The notes: a model not told the origin generated them from the sequence alone. A stretch of 64,000 bases of DNA from Rosa chinensis (GCF_002994745.2 NC_037093.1:47906384-47970383); one strand, 5' to 3'. Positions 46,264 to 57,914 are shown, counted from the stretch's first letter. Made by a program: numbers and translations.

Positions 46264-46540
46264 ACCCAAAATGTTACACAAATCTCAACGCTTTTGAAAA
46301 CAATCGAAATCAACATTTCCATAATCATTGTTTTCCGAAAAAGCCATAACACAAAACAATAAAAAGCATCAATTCATGCATATTGTTTTCATACCCAAAT
46401 CTTAACGCTTTTTCCCAAATCTCAACGCTTTTCAAAACAAATCGAAATCAATCATTTCCACAATCATTTGTTTTCCAAAAGCCACAACCCAAAACAATAA
46501 AAAGCATCATTCATGCATATTGTTTTCACAAATCCACAAA
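46264..46540. repeat. Tandem duplication of about 130 bp, then a TA run
   Basis: AAATCTCAACGCTTTT...CATGCATATTGTTTTCA occurs twice, at 46277-46390 and 46419-46530. A TA microsatellite follows at about 46568-46603. Confidence 0.75.
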
Positions 46541-46564
46541 CCACCAAAACATATATATTTCACT

Positions 46565-46608
<44 letters not shown>

Positions 46609-49561
46609 CATCCGCTCAGGAATGCCTACTAATACCAACTATAGTTTGCAGTTAAATCAATAACTCTCAAAACGATAAAGGAAATCCGTTCATTAATGAA
46701 CCTTGAACCTTGTGAGATTACTCACCTCGAAACTGCCGCTGCGTCTTCTATACAGAACCGAACTAACACTCTCGCCAACAACTTGTCCAATTCACCTTTT
46801 AGAAGCACCTATTCACCAATGATCTCAAATCAGTAACGATTCACATTTGATTTAAGTTCAAAACCCCTGTTTTGAACTAAAATCCCCAACGTGGCCCCAA
46901 TCGAGGCAAAACCATATCCGAGACCTCCCAAAGTCTCTGGAATACGTCCACGATCGATGTGACCAAACCACAAGTCGATTGGAGGCTCGAATCCTCACGG
47001 ATAGAATAAATCGATCGGTATGAAACTGCAAAAATCATAACAATTCCATACGAACTCCAAAATTTGCATATTATATATCGAAACGCTCGTATCAACGAGT
47101 AGAACATATACAATACCAAAAACAGCTCCTTAAGCCGGAACGCCGCCACAGACAGTGGCGCACCGCCGCCGGCCAAAACTCAATATTTCACAAAACTCCC
47201 AACATCAAAAAGCTTCATCTAAGCATGCTTGTGAACTTTCATAACTAGCTAGAAGTCAGAAAACAAGCATAAAGGGTCGAAAACTACCTCACAAGCTGTG
47301 GACAGTAATCCAATCTGAGTTGAACCAAGTTTTACGTGAATCGATCCAAACAACCACCAAGGATCGATCAAGGAGGCTGCTCTGAGCTCCCCAAGCTCAA
47401 CTTGAAGCTCCGCTGACGTCGGAGATCGGAGAACCGATCGGGTCCGAAAACACTCAACTGCGCCTCCTTGCAGCCCCGCTGTGGAGGAGAATCGGGGCTA
47501 AAGGACACCTGAGGGACGACCAGACGGAGGAGACGATCCTATCTGAAAAGTTTCGTCACCGGAGACCGCCGCAGTTCGCTGGAAAAGCCGGGTCGGGTCA
47601 GGTCAGTCTGATTATTTTGTTTCTGAAGGTGCAGCCGAGAGAGAAGAGAGGGGAAGTGAGTTTTCCGGAAATGGAAATAATGAAAATAGTAAGTTTCCAA
47701 CTTGGGAAACTTCTATTTATACCAAAATGAAAATTCCTTCCAATGGTCATAACTTTCTCATACGAACTCCGATTGAAACGAACCAGATGTCCACGAACTC
47801 GTATCGACGCTCTCTACAACTTTCGTGAAGGAAGTTTTTGGAGAATCCCAATGTATAAAAAATCAACCTTTGGCAACCCCCCTAAAACCATATTCTTCAA
47901 TTAATTATTCGCCCGAAACACTTCCGCTCCATCCACGAGCCACGAAACCGTCCAATAACCATAATTTAGATTCCGAAAAATCCTCGGAAAATAAATACGA
48001 ATTTCCGGGGCATCACAAGGATTGACTTGATACACATTTACGCAAGCGTATGTATCATTGTCAAGATAGGGAAGTATTAAGCCCAAAATTATCATACCAT
48101 GGAGATTAGTGGCTAACCCACAATCCTTGGGTAGTTAGAACTAAAGTCACTAAGCAAATAAAAGAAAAAGAAAAAGAAAATAAATAAAAATACTATTCTA
48201 AGGCATCAAGCCTTAGCAATGCTCGGCTTTGGTTTTCACCAAAGCCTAATCAAAACTAAGAGCCTAGTGATGGCTATTTACGATGACGTAGAGATTGTCA
48301 TTCGAAATTGTAATTGTAATTTTCTAATAATTAAATTGCAAAAAAAAATAAATTAAATGAAAGCTTTAGCTAACAACTAAATTAAATAAAGGAAAGAAAA
48401 GTAAGAAATGGAAATTAGGTCACTAGGGTATCCTCTTGCCAAAATTCAATGCACAAATATACTCCGACAATGGTCACTCAATTTATAATGGCATCAAGAA
48501 CTGTACCCAAGGCTTTTCAAGGCTCATGAGTCATTAGATTCCTTAAATGGTATTCCTACTCCGGATCAAGGGTCGTAGAAACTCAATTGAGACAATTTAG
48601 AGCCTTGTTAGGGCCTCTAGTTGCACCAAAAGGCGAAGAGTTCTAGAATCAAGGATCTCAAGCTAGCCAATACGACAATCGAAATTGGTATTGTAACTAA
48701 CCATGTTCTAAACAAGTGTCCTAGCCATAAATTAGAAAGGTGATTAGGCTCCCTAATTTCGTCTAGACATGCTCATCTACACATTCAAGAGTTAATCAAG
48801 CTCCTAATATGCATCTAAGCCAAGTATTATAGAATAAAACATATGCCAAACACGAAATTGAAAACCATTAAATCAAAACATATTTATTACATAAAATTCA
48901 TGCTAGGGCTCAAACCCTAGTTTCCTAAATAAAATACTCACTACCCATCAACTAATCAACAACAATATTCACTAAATTAAAGAGAGAAAGGTGAAGAGAA
49001 GTGATGAGAAGTAACAAGAACAAGTCACAAATTGCTATAGAGCAATTATGACAAATCTTGATTTATGACTTCTCACTTTTACCCAAACTCAAATCTTGAT
49101 GCTCCTTGACAAATTGATGAAGATTTGTTGGTGAGGATATGAGAAAAGAAAAAAGAAATGGAAGAAATTAGGAGAGAGCAGCCCAAAGGGCTGCCCCCTT
49201 TTAGATGGTGTGGTGCTGTGTGTTGAGAGGAAGAGAGTCGTCTAGGTGTGGCGCTGTAGCTCCTGTAGGGTAGAGAGAATGAGAGTGGGATGACAATATA
49301 TATATATATATATATATATATGGACTCGGCTTCTCTGCTATAACAGGCAGTGCTAGGATCTACTTGGACTTCACTACCAAGCTGACACGTCATCTAACAT
49401 CATTCCAAGGGCCAGAAGTGAAAGTCTCCAAAACACAAATCATATACCGCACACATCATATCACTCTCCCTCCCTCCCTCCACTCCTTTTGCAACTCCGT
49501 CTACGATACCACCATTCTGATTCCCACACTTTAATCTCCACCCGTAGTAACCTCTAAACCA

Positions 49562-49816
49562 CCGGCACTCTCATCGCCACATGTAGAACCCACCACCGCA
49601 ATATCGTCGAACGAGCATACCCTAGCCTCCCTAATCTCCCAGCTCGCCCTCTCTTTAGACGGCGCCATTTTACGCACCATTGTCGCCTTCGCCACCGTCG
49701 ATTCCTTCCTCAGCTTCAAATCCACTTCCTCCGCCCTCCGCAAGATCCGCCAAGCCCCCTCCGTCAAAGTCTCTGATCTCCACTCCCTAATCCACAACGA
49801 CTCCAACCAGCCGTAG
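49562..49816 (+). pseudogene. Captured fragment resembling an SP1-like (SPL2-type) E3 ligase N-terminus
   Basis: The plus-strand frame is open from about 49562 to a TAG at 49814 and reads SSNEHTLASLISQLALSLDG, then a hydrophobic segment, then SALRKIRQAPSVKVSDL. From memory this resembles the N-terminal membrane segment and following 'ALRKI..APSVSVSDL' block of plant SP1-like RING E3 ligases of organelle membranes. There is no RING domain; the frame stops soon after the block. The usual start Met appears to be changed to Ile. High C content (about 60% GC) is unlike the flanks. The match needs a search. Confidence 0.4.
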
Positions 49817-49839
49817 CCGTCCGATGCCTCCAAGCTCGT

Positions 49840-49909
49840 CGGAATTCCTCAAAGCTTTCCTTGTCAGGGAGGGTCCAAGCCCCTGACAGTTCCAAGAAAT
49901 CAACCTCAT
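49840..49909 (-). pseudogene. LINE endonuclease start fragment inside the MULE
   Basis: On the minus strand the frame contains MRLISWNCQGLG followed by a Thr-Arg-Lys-Ala-Leu context. ISWNC(Q/R)GLG is the highly conserved beginning of plant L1 ORF2 endonucleases. Only about 20-25 residues are recognisable. Confidence 0.55.
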
Positions 49910-50780
49910 AGCCGGGTCTATGACTGACAAAACCAGCTGCTGTCGATATGAGCAGTAGGAGCAAAAGCCCAAACTCTCAGTCAAGCAAAACAGCGATGAA
50001 AGAAGAAAAAAGAAAAAGTGATTTCAGATTGGTGGGTAATTTGGGGATGGCGGTGAAACTGAGGGTTGTGAAGGATGGATTAATTGGGGGATGGAAAATG
50101 TTTAAAGGGACTGATTTTGGACGAGAAGGCGGATTAGGTATAGTGGTGGTGGAGGATGGGCGAAATCAACAGTGGATATCTTTATGAGAAAAATTAAGGG
50201 ATAGGAGATAGCAGTGGAGATCGGTATGCGTGAGTATGGGAAGGAACGGAGATGGTTGAAAGACTGGAGGAACAGAGTGTGGGGATGGATTAATTGAGAG
50301 GAGGAGACAGCTGGGGGTGGTGGAGGAAAACTGAGACAAAGCTCAGGGTGCTACTATGAACAGTAGAGAGCTCTCACTAGGAGAGAGAAGCGTTTGGAGA
50401 CTTCCACTTCTGGCCCTTGGATTGATGTTAGATGACGTGTCAGCTTGGCAGTGAAATACAAGCAGATCCTAACACTGCCTGTTATAGCAGAGAAGCCGAA
50501 TCCTATATATATATATGGGCCATATGGCTAGTCTCCAGGCTATCGTTGACAAGAGAGAAAGAGAGAGAGAGAGAATCGCCCTAGGTGGCTTTCCTCGTCT
50601 GAAGAAAATGGAGATAAGAAAAGGGTACGTGGCACTACATGAAAGGAAGAGCATGGTTTGAAATTGATCAGCAAGGCATAATTAAGCAAATGACCAATTG
50701 CTTAATTGATAGGCCAACACGTGTGAAGCATTCCAAGCCTTCTTTCTTTCTTTTTCTTTATTTTTTCTATTTATTTATTT

Positions 50781-50825
<45 letters not shown>

Positions 50826-51174
50826 CTTCTCCACGATCTCAATATATTTTCACACCAATCATCAAGGAAGTAGTCGGGTATCACTTCTCTCGCTGACATT
50901 GACCGGAGCCACTATTTTGTCGTTTTCTCGTAAACTCTAATTTTGCTTAATTTTCCACATTTTCTCTTAATTTCCTCAATTCCACTTATTTCCTACACAA
51001 TAAATAAAAGTGGATTAATTACATAATAATTGACTTGAGGATTAACTTATTTCTAGTGTTTCAGATACAATTACATGCATAGAAATGCGTGTAATCAAGG
51101 ACCACTGAATATATCATTGTTACTCAAGTCTCAGAGAAGAAGCTTCTCCGAAAAATACAAGTGTTAGAGATATC

Positions 51175-51402
51175 TCATAAGTCAATTGATTGAATGAGAG
51201 GTTTAGATGTTGCAAAGCTTGAAGTGAAGCAACATGTTAGTATGCCTCCGACCACAGAATTGTTAACCAGAGTCAAAACTCGACTGTCGGCAAGTAGAGA
51301 AACCAGGCAAACCCAAAAACTGTTTCGATCCAAGATTGAAAAACACCAAAGATTGGTGAAATCAGTAAGACTGCCAAATAAATAATTGTTCCCAAGATCC
51401 AA
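51175..51402 (-). pseudogene. LRR receptor-like fragment
   Basis: The minus-strand frame reads DLGNNYLFGSLTDFTNL, then ILDRNSFWVCLVSLLADS and VLTLVNNSVVGGIL. These follow the extracellular plant LRR consensus (LxLxxNxLxGxL/IP) but with missing residues and damaged repeats. No signal peptide, transmembrane segment or kinase is seen nearby. It is distinct from the TNL LRRs and probably a relic of a receptor-like gene. Confidence 0.5.
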
Positions 51403-52345
51403 ATACTTCTAACATTTCAAGCATGACAAGCTTCAGGAATCAAAACCCATTTCCATCTGTGTTGGGAAATTACCAACCCACCAAAACTAAGAGGTGTTTG
51501 TTAAATTTCAATAACAATTACAAACAAGAAACCCAATAATATAATATGAGTGAAACTGAAAATGGTAAAATGCAAAGACTTGGGTCTCTGTTATGGGTAA
51601 TGAAGAAGAAAGCCCAGAAGTGGTTTTAGGCTTTAAGCATAAATGTGGTGCCTTGGCTAGCTTGGAGCTTTTCTGGGTATGTGGTGATTTGCTTTGGCTT
51701 GGGTTTTGAGTCTGGAATCGAGAACTAAGCAAGCATGTGGGGAAGACAGCAGGGAGTGGTGAGAGCTCCTCCTCTGAGATGCTTAATAGCTTAATAGCTA
51801 TAGAAGGCAGAACACAGATTAACACATTACAACGGTGGTGAGGTGGCTAAGACACAAAGAATTGTGCAAAGTAGAAGCTCAAGATCAAATCACCTCAGTC
51901 TTTTTTTTTTTTTCTAATTTATATTAAACTGAGTTTGTTAGTTTAAATTTGTTAGTTATTGTTCTTAAACGACAATAGTTACTTAAAAATAAACAAATAA
52001 AAAAAATTATAAATTAAAAAATTAAAAACAAAATTAAATTAAATTTTTTAGTGAATTTTTGACTTGATTGAATTTTAATTATCTATACTATTATTAAGAG
52101 AAGAGGATTTGTTAGCCAAAATTGAAAATTTTGACAGATTTAACCTTGAAATATTAAAAAACTTTAAGAATAAATTAAATCAAAAGGGTAAATTGGACAA
52201 TTATAAAATAAATTTTTATTAGAAAATTAAAAAGAAATGATCCGACAACCCCTACTTTTTCTCCCACTATTTTCTATCTGCAATAACTGTTTTATTTCTT
52301 TTCTTTTTTTTCTTAAAGAAAAATTATTACACATGCAGAGCATAT
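51403..52345. other. No supported gene
   Basis: The minus-strand frame 51825-51508 is Ser/Pro/Leu-rich and unrecognised; it could be an upstream part of the LRR relic. From 51900 the sequence is AT-rich with A- and T-runs. Confidence 0.4.
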
Positions 52346-53283
52346 ATGAAGAAGGCTAGTATATAATATTTAGTAAGAATACAAGGCGGTTACCAAACTC
52401 ATAGCGAAACCCTAGGTTTCGAGTCTAGAGCGGCGCCGCCTTTCTGGCTAGATTTCGTCGCAGCTTAACGACGTCGACCGTCGAGTCTTTTGTCAGAGAG
52501 TGCAACGTGGTCTGCTGGGTTGAGTTTCCCTTTGCCAGATTTCGTGAGGGGTGGTGGAATCGGGTCCAGGTGCTAATCGATCGGCGTTAGTGTGTTTGGG
52601 TGGTGCATCGGTCGGTGATCGGACTCAACCTTTGAACTTTGGTTGGCTACGTTGTGGTACCTTGCAGTTTTGGTGGTCGGCCGCGTCGTTGGTTGCAGCA
52701 GATACATCAAAGGTTGAGTGATGGCGATGATGGAAGCCTGGGGTGGACGTCCACCAGATAGCATAGGGACTGGGCCTATTTGGCTAACATATGAAGATAT
52801 GGGCTATATGTTGAAGACCCTCAAGAAGAGCCCAAGGAGCAACATGATGCCGAGGTTGTTGGCTACTGAGAGGGCTGTAGATGGTGCTGGTTCCAACCCT
52901 ACGGGGAAGGGACTCGCACTTTCTTAAGTGCCCTAAGCTTCTAGACATTATGGACTCGAGCCTTTTGAAGTAGGGGTAATTTCTATAAGCTTTTCTAAGA
53001 CGTTTCTAGTTGATATTTGTACCACAATTGCGTGCTTGACAAATTAGAATAGATGAATATTTTTTCCTTAGAGAGCAAGATTATTCTTGCATAGATTAGG
53101 CTTGCTGTTCAGCGAGCGTCCCTTTAGACTTTAATAAGTTTAGTTGTGGCTTAGATAGGTTACCCAGTTTGTCCCCGAATTTCTTATGTAAGTTCTGTTA
53201 GACTCTGGCCTGTTTCATGGCTTGATTACTAATGCAATCAACTCCTTTTCAAAAAAAAAAAAATGAAGAAGGCGGCTAGTATA
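52346..53283 (+). mobile_element. Short non-autonomous LINE-type retroposon
   Basis: The element lies between direct repeats starting ATGAAGAAGG...CTAGTATA at 52346-52363 and 53263-53283 (the right copy has three extra bases) and ends in an A-run at 53251-53262. The 3' part (CTTTAATAAGTTTAG...TACTAATGCAATCAACTCC) is typical of plant LINE tails. The GC-rich 5' part looks like a LINE leader. There is no RT or endonuclease. The frame at 52718-52927 (YEDMGYMLKTLKKSPRSNMM) may be the remains of ORF1. Confidence 0.7.
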
Positions 53284-53459
53284 ATTGAAGTGTTTAGAAA
53301 AACTAACTATATTTTCAAGAAAAAAAAATCTTACTGCGAATATCAAGTCTCTCAAATTCTTGTACATGAGTAATCTAGGTATACCATATGAGAAATGGTA
53401 ATGAAAAGTGCTCTCATAATATTAATGACACATTGGCAATTTGTATTTTAGTGTTAGTA

Positions 53460-55240
53460 ATATGAAGATATCGTAGTTGATTGAGTAGATCGTTGTTGAG
53501 ATGAAGTCGAAAGCGGATAATATTTTGAAAATGAGCATAAAGTATCTCAATCATTGCATCCAACGGTCGGTTTTCCAAATGTCTTATATCTTGATGGGGT
53601 TGCCCTTAGAGGAATGTAATTAATAAATAGTGTTATTAAGGTGTCTTCGGTTCACCATATGGATCGAAGTCAAATCGATGATGAAATTGATTTATTTTTT
53701 TTAAAAACAAACATAACATATTTCAATCATCTCATCCAACAGTTGGTTTGACGAAATTCAACTTCCTATTCCGTGTCATTTTTGAAAAATTCTTGTCACT
53801 ATATAAACAATGTACAAGTTATACAACACTAGTAGACACATATATTTCTAGTGATATGCAAACCTAAAATTAAAAATCGATAAATTTGACATTACCCATG
53901 TATTTAACATGTATTAATAAGTGTCGTGTATAAATATTAATCCGGTCAACTTTCATTTTCATACTGGTCAAATTGGTCAACGCAATATACGTTTATACTT
54001 CCTTAAGGGGAGCCGAATCATAGGGAGGTAAATGTCCCGAAATTTTTACATGGGTTGATACACCTCATCCCCACGAGAGTGTGAGCGTTGCAGGATCAAG
54101 AAAAGAAGTTGCGATTGAACATTTTATTGTGATGAGTATTTAGAGTTTAGGGTTGACCGCGTGGATCGAGGCCAAAACAATGACAAAAACAAGTAAATTT
54201 TTGACCATCGCCATATTTCTTCATATTGATCACAGCCAACGGTCAAATTTGCCGAATTATATTTCGTCCATCTTGTTCATTTAGGAAGGTACACTTTTCC
54301 CTACAACTAATAAACATGTTATGCAACACTAGTAGGCATATAAGGATTTTATGTGATCCAAATAATACAAATTGAAAATCGATCAATTTGGCACTGCCCA
54401 TGTATCTAACACGTATTAATAGATATCATGTAAAAAAAATAACTCGATCAGCCTTCATTTTCATATTAGTCAAAGAGGTCAACCAAATATACGTTTATGT
54501 TTTCATAATCACAGGGAGATAAATGTCCCGAAATTTTCATATGGGTTGATACATCTCGTCCCCGCGAGAGTGTGAGCACTGATAGATTGAGAAAATGAGT
54601 TGCGAGGGAGTGGTTACGAGCATTTTAGTTTGATGAGTGTTTAGAATTTAGGATTGACCAAGCGGATCGAGGCCGAAACAATAACGAAAACATGTCAATT
54701 TTTAACCATATACATGTTTCCCTGCCTTGATCTCATCCAACGGTCAAATTTGTTACATTCTATTTCTTTCACTTTGTTCGTCTTGGAAGGTATACAACCA
54801 ATAAACATGTTATGCAATACTAGTAGGCATATAAGAATTTTGTGTGATCCAAATAATACAAATAGGAAATCGATCAATTTGGCATTACCCAAGTATCTAA
54901 CACGTATAAATAGATACCGTGTAAAAAACTAACTCTATCGGTCTTCGTTTTCATATTGCTCAAAGGGATCAACCCAATATATGCTTATGCTTCCTACGGG
55001 GAGCCGAATCACAAGGAGATAAATGTATCGAATTGTTTACATGGGTTGATAGGATTGAGTAAATACGTTGCGAGGGAGTGGTTACAAGCATTTTAGTTTG
55101 ATGAGTATTTAAGGTTTAGGGTTGACCACATGGATACAGGCTAAAATGATGACGAAAATATATAAATTTTTTACCATAACCATATTTCTCCGCCTTAATC
55201 ACATCTAACGGTCATGACTTCGTTGGAAAAACTAGTTATT
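53460..55240. repeat. Old tandem array, units of about 495-500 bp
   Basis: Marker motifs recur: CACTAGTAGGCATATAA-like at 53829, 54326 and 54821; GTTGACC...GGATCGAGGC near 53659, 54153, 54655 and 55122; CATCCAACGGTC-like at 53566, 53735, 54236, 54737 and 55204. Spacing is 467-502 bp. Units are diverged by many substitutions and small indels. The frames in it are short. The GATCGA...AACGGTC module is shared with the 524-bp array at 58022. Confidence 0.8.
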
Positions 55241-56815
55241 GGCGATTTCATTTCTCCTATGAAAATATTATAAAAAAATGAGTTCTTGTAGTCTTTTTTT
55301 TTTTTTTTGTCTCTAAAAGTCCACTATTGAAATTACATGCATAATTTTTTCATTATAAAAATAATTATTGCATATTAAGTGTAGTTTATTATAATTTTTA
55401 CAAAATCTGTTTTAAAAAAAAAAACGAAATAGTTAAACAAAATAATTGACAATTTTTTCAGATAAAATAAATAAATAAATATACTTTGCCAAAACAAAAA
55501 CCCAGCCCCTATAAAAAAAACAAAATAACCCAACCAAAGCAACTAGTACGTGGCTCGAACCTAGAAAAGCCACCACATCAGTTATGTACCCTTATCACCC
55601 CGTCAATGCTTGTGGATGGTTTTGATTTCCTTCAATCATTTATAATTTGTTGACTGGTATCATAAGACAAGCCGAAAAAGCCATTGCCACCGAGCTAGTT
55701 TCTCCCATCGAGACTTGTTTGAACAAATTCAAAGCCTCTCTGTTAAAACTTGCACCACCAGCCACATCTTGGTTTTATGCTTCGAGACGGTTGAGAAGGC
55801 TCGAGCTAAGCTGCAGTGAGGTTTTGATTTTGTCTAGCCCAGGAGGCTTGTCTGTTCGCACACCATCTGAGATTGTGAGTTTGAAAACTATTTGATAACA
55901 TTAATGTTTCATATAGTCTATCTCATCGATTTGTTATGTACTTATGCATGAGTTTATTTGATTTGTGATACACAGAAAGAAGAAGGTCGGTGGGCATCAA
56001 GAATTCTTGTTCACGATCCTCAACAAGAATGCAGGCCCGGGTCAAGAACTAGATCACCGGGCTGACCCGAACTCCTCCCAGAACTTCTCGTTCTCTCTAA
56101 TCTCCTCCTCAGTTGGGTTTTCTTTCTTCTCCATAATCGGGTCGGAGATTCTTGTCCACTTCTGGAATGTGTCTGTAATCGAGTAGGTTCTTCGCATTCC
56201 CAGAAGAACTGCTCCAGCATCTGGGTGTAGTGCTCGGCTTCTCAGGCTCGGGTTCGAATTTCAGGTCAGGTTTTCTGGTGGATTTGAAGGGGTTCGAGAG
56301 GCTGAGGGAGGCGAATTTGGGGGGTCGGGGTTTTGGGGAAGAATGAGTCGGCGAGGGAGAGGAGGTTGATGGGTGGGAGTGGATTTGGGGGTTTTCGAAA
56401 CCAGCCCTTAACAAGAGTTTATTAGAAACAATCATCTCGTCTTGCTCTACGTCTTGCATTGATTGGTTTTCAAATTTGGTTGAAGTTTGGAAGAATTGGT
56501 ATTTGGAGTGGTTTCGGCCACCGACCTTTTCACGGCGACTCGTTTCTTCGCTTTCATAAGATACTTTGACCGTCTTCATGAATTTTGACTCACCATCTTG
56601 ATTGGGAAAAATTGGTAATTGGCTTCTATACATCTTGATCACATCAGGCAGATTAGGAATGACAAAAAGTTATTAATCAGATGGGAAGAAACCGGTTCCG
56701 TGGAAGTACATCATTGGAATTCGAAACTTGACAGCAACATCTATAGCCCTAGTATAGAAACGTGATGCTTTCCAAGGTAATGAGGTGTATGTTATCCTAG
56801 AGAGCGAAGAAAGTA
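55241..56815. other. No recognised gene; two unexplained frames
   Basis: A T-run lies at 55296-55310 and AT-rich sequence follows to 55550. Plus frame 55647-55895 (TSWFYASRRLRRLELSCSEV) and minus frame 56642-56109 (177 codons, Ser/Pro/Glu/Arg-rich, with SSPSPTHSSPKPRPPKF) have coding-like composition but no family I know. The 56109-56642 frame is the longest unexplained frame outside transposons in this window. Confidence 0.4.
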
Positions 56816-57217
56816 TTACCGTAACGGAGTAATTTTACTGATAACAGTCGTTATCCGTGGAATTACATCACTGCCCTTCTCTTTCAACACTTGTGGACAG
56901 GAACGACCCATGCATCCGGGCCCCACTTCGGCATAGCGTACGCCCGGCGTAGCCCAGACGCACCCATCAAGCTGATAGTAGATATCCCTGCCACTCATTT
57001 TTTAAGTAGTGTCCATCACGATGGGCCTCATACAACAACCAAATGTGATCTGACACAGGTTGACCCCACTTCCCCCCAAACGCTGGACCCCGGATGGGAG
57101 TGTCTTCCCCATTGGCCCTCAGTTTGCAATTAATGGACCACCTAGCAGTCAAAGGCGCGAGTGGTTTGAGGAGTCTAAAAACGACACATGAGGCAAATCC
57201 CATAAACTTGTTACTAA
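56816..57217 (-). pseudogene. TNL pseudogene copy 3: C-terminal post-LRR segment
   Basis: On the minus strand 57203-56967 reads MGFASCVVFRLLKPLAPLTA, SINCKLRANGE, KWGQPVSDHIWLLYE and a final GYLL. A second frame (56998-56816) continues the C-terminal tail (GRDIYYQL). It belongs with the LRR exon at 60693-61704 and is separated from it by the hAT-like element; the uninterrupted order is visible in copy 1 at 36700-36900. Confidence 0.8.
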
Positions 57218-57225
57218 ACCAACCT
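57218..57225. other. Left 8-bp target duplication of the satellite-bearing element
   Basis: ACCAACCT here and at 60693-60700. TNL copy 1 has the empty site (ACTAAACCAACCTGGATG near 36783). Confidence 0.9.
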
Positions 57226-57425
57226 TAGGCCTCATCAAAAAGCCCGCGGATCAAGTGGGCCGATGGAGGCCCACCGGCCCTGAGGGCTTTTAGCCCGGCC
57301 CGGCCCGTCAAAAAACCCGCAAAAGCCCGCCTCAGTGGGCCGAGGGCCGGCCCGCCAAAAGCCCGCAAAAACCCGGCCCGGCCCGCCAAAGGCCCGCTAG
57401 GCCCGGCCCGTAAAAGCCTGTAAAA

Positions 57426-57530
57426 TATTATATATATATATATATATGTGTGTGTGTAGATATGTGTGTGTGTGTTTATAAATATATATACACACACACT
57501 CACACATAGATATATATTTGTGTGTGTGTT

Positions 57531-57563
<33 letters not shown>

Positions 57564-57766
57564 TATATATATATAGAAAAGATATATATGCATTACCGCA
57601 TAATAAATATATATATATATAGATATATATTATATGTGTGTGTGTTTATATATATGTATATATATTTATATATGTGTGTGTGTGTTTATATATATATATA
57701 ATTATATATATAGATATATATATATATTGTATGTGTGTGTGTGTTTATATATATATATATATAGAG

Positions 57767-57806
<40 letters not shown>

Positions 57807-57807
57807 T

Positions 57808-57846
<39 letters not shown>

Positions 57847-57856
57847 TTATATATAT

Positions 57857-57913
<57 letters not shown>

Positions 57914-57914
57914 T

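Larger units (their letters stand above)
45193..48017 (-). mobile_element. Solo LTR of a Tekay-like family, minus orientation (2,825 bp)
   Basis: On the minus strand it runs from TGTGATGCCCCGGAAATTCG at 48017 to ...AGGGGCGTGACA at 45193. Flanks AGGAC (45188-45192) and AGGAT (48018-48022) make a near-perfect 5-bp target duplication. The promoter block is at about 47745-47850. No internal sequence is attached. Confidence 0.8.
49297..50514. mobile_element. MULE-like element with captured fragments
   Basis: Inverted repeats of about 115 bp are at 49321-49435 and 50395-50507 (GGCTTCTCTGCTATAACAGG near the outer ends; CAAGCTGACACGTCATC inside). Long TIRs of this kind are the mark of Mutator-like elements. 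The outer borders lie in TA runs, so the usual 9-bp target duplication cannot be read, and the limits given come from the size of the interrupted LTR. The 950-bp interior is GC-richer than its surroundings and carries pieces of at least two unrelated coding sequences, with no transposase. Confidence 0.75.
48023..51097 (-). mobile_element. Solo LTR, Athila-like family, copy 2, split by a MULE
   Basis: On the minus strand it starts TGATTACACGCATTTC at 51097 and ends ...ATCAAGTCA at 48023. The conserved 3' part (48030-48280) is the reverse complement of 28800-29075. Without the roughly 1.2-kb MULE its length is about 1.86 kb, equal to copy 1. Flanks are AGGAT (48018-48022) and AGGAC (51098-51102). 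Confidence 0.8.
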
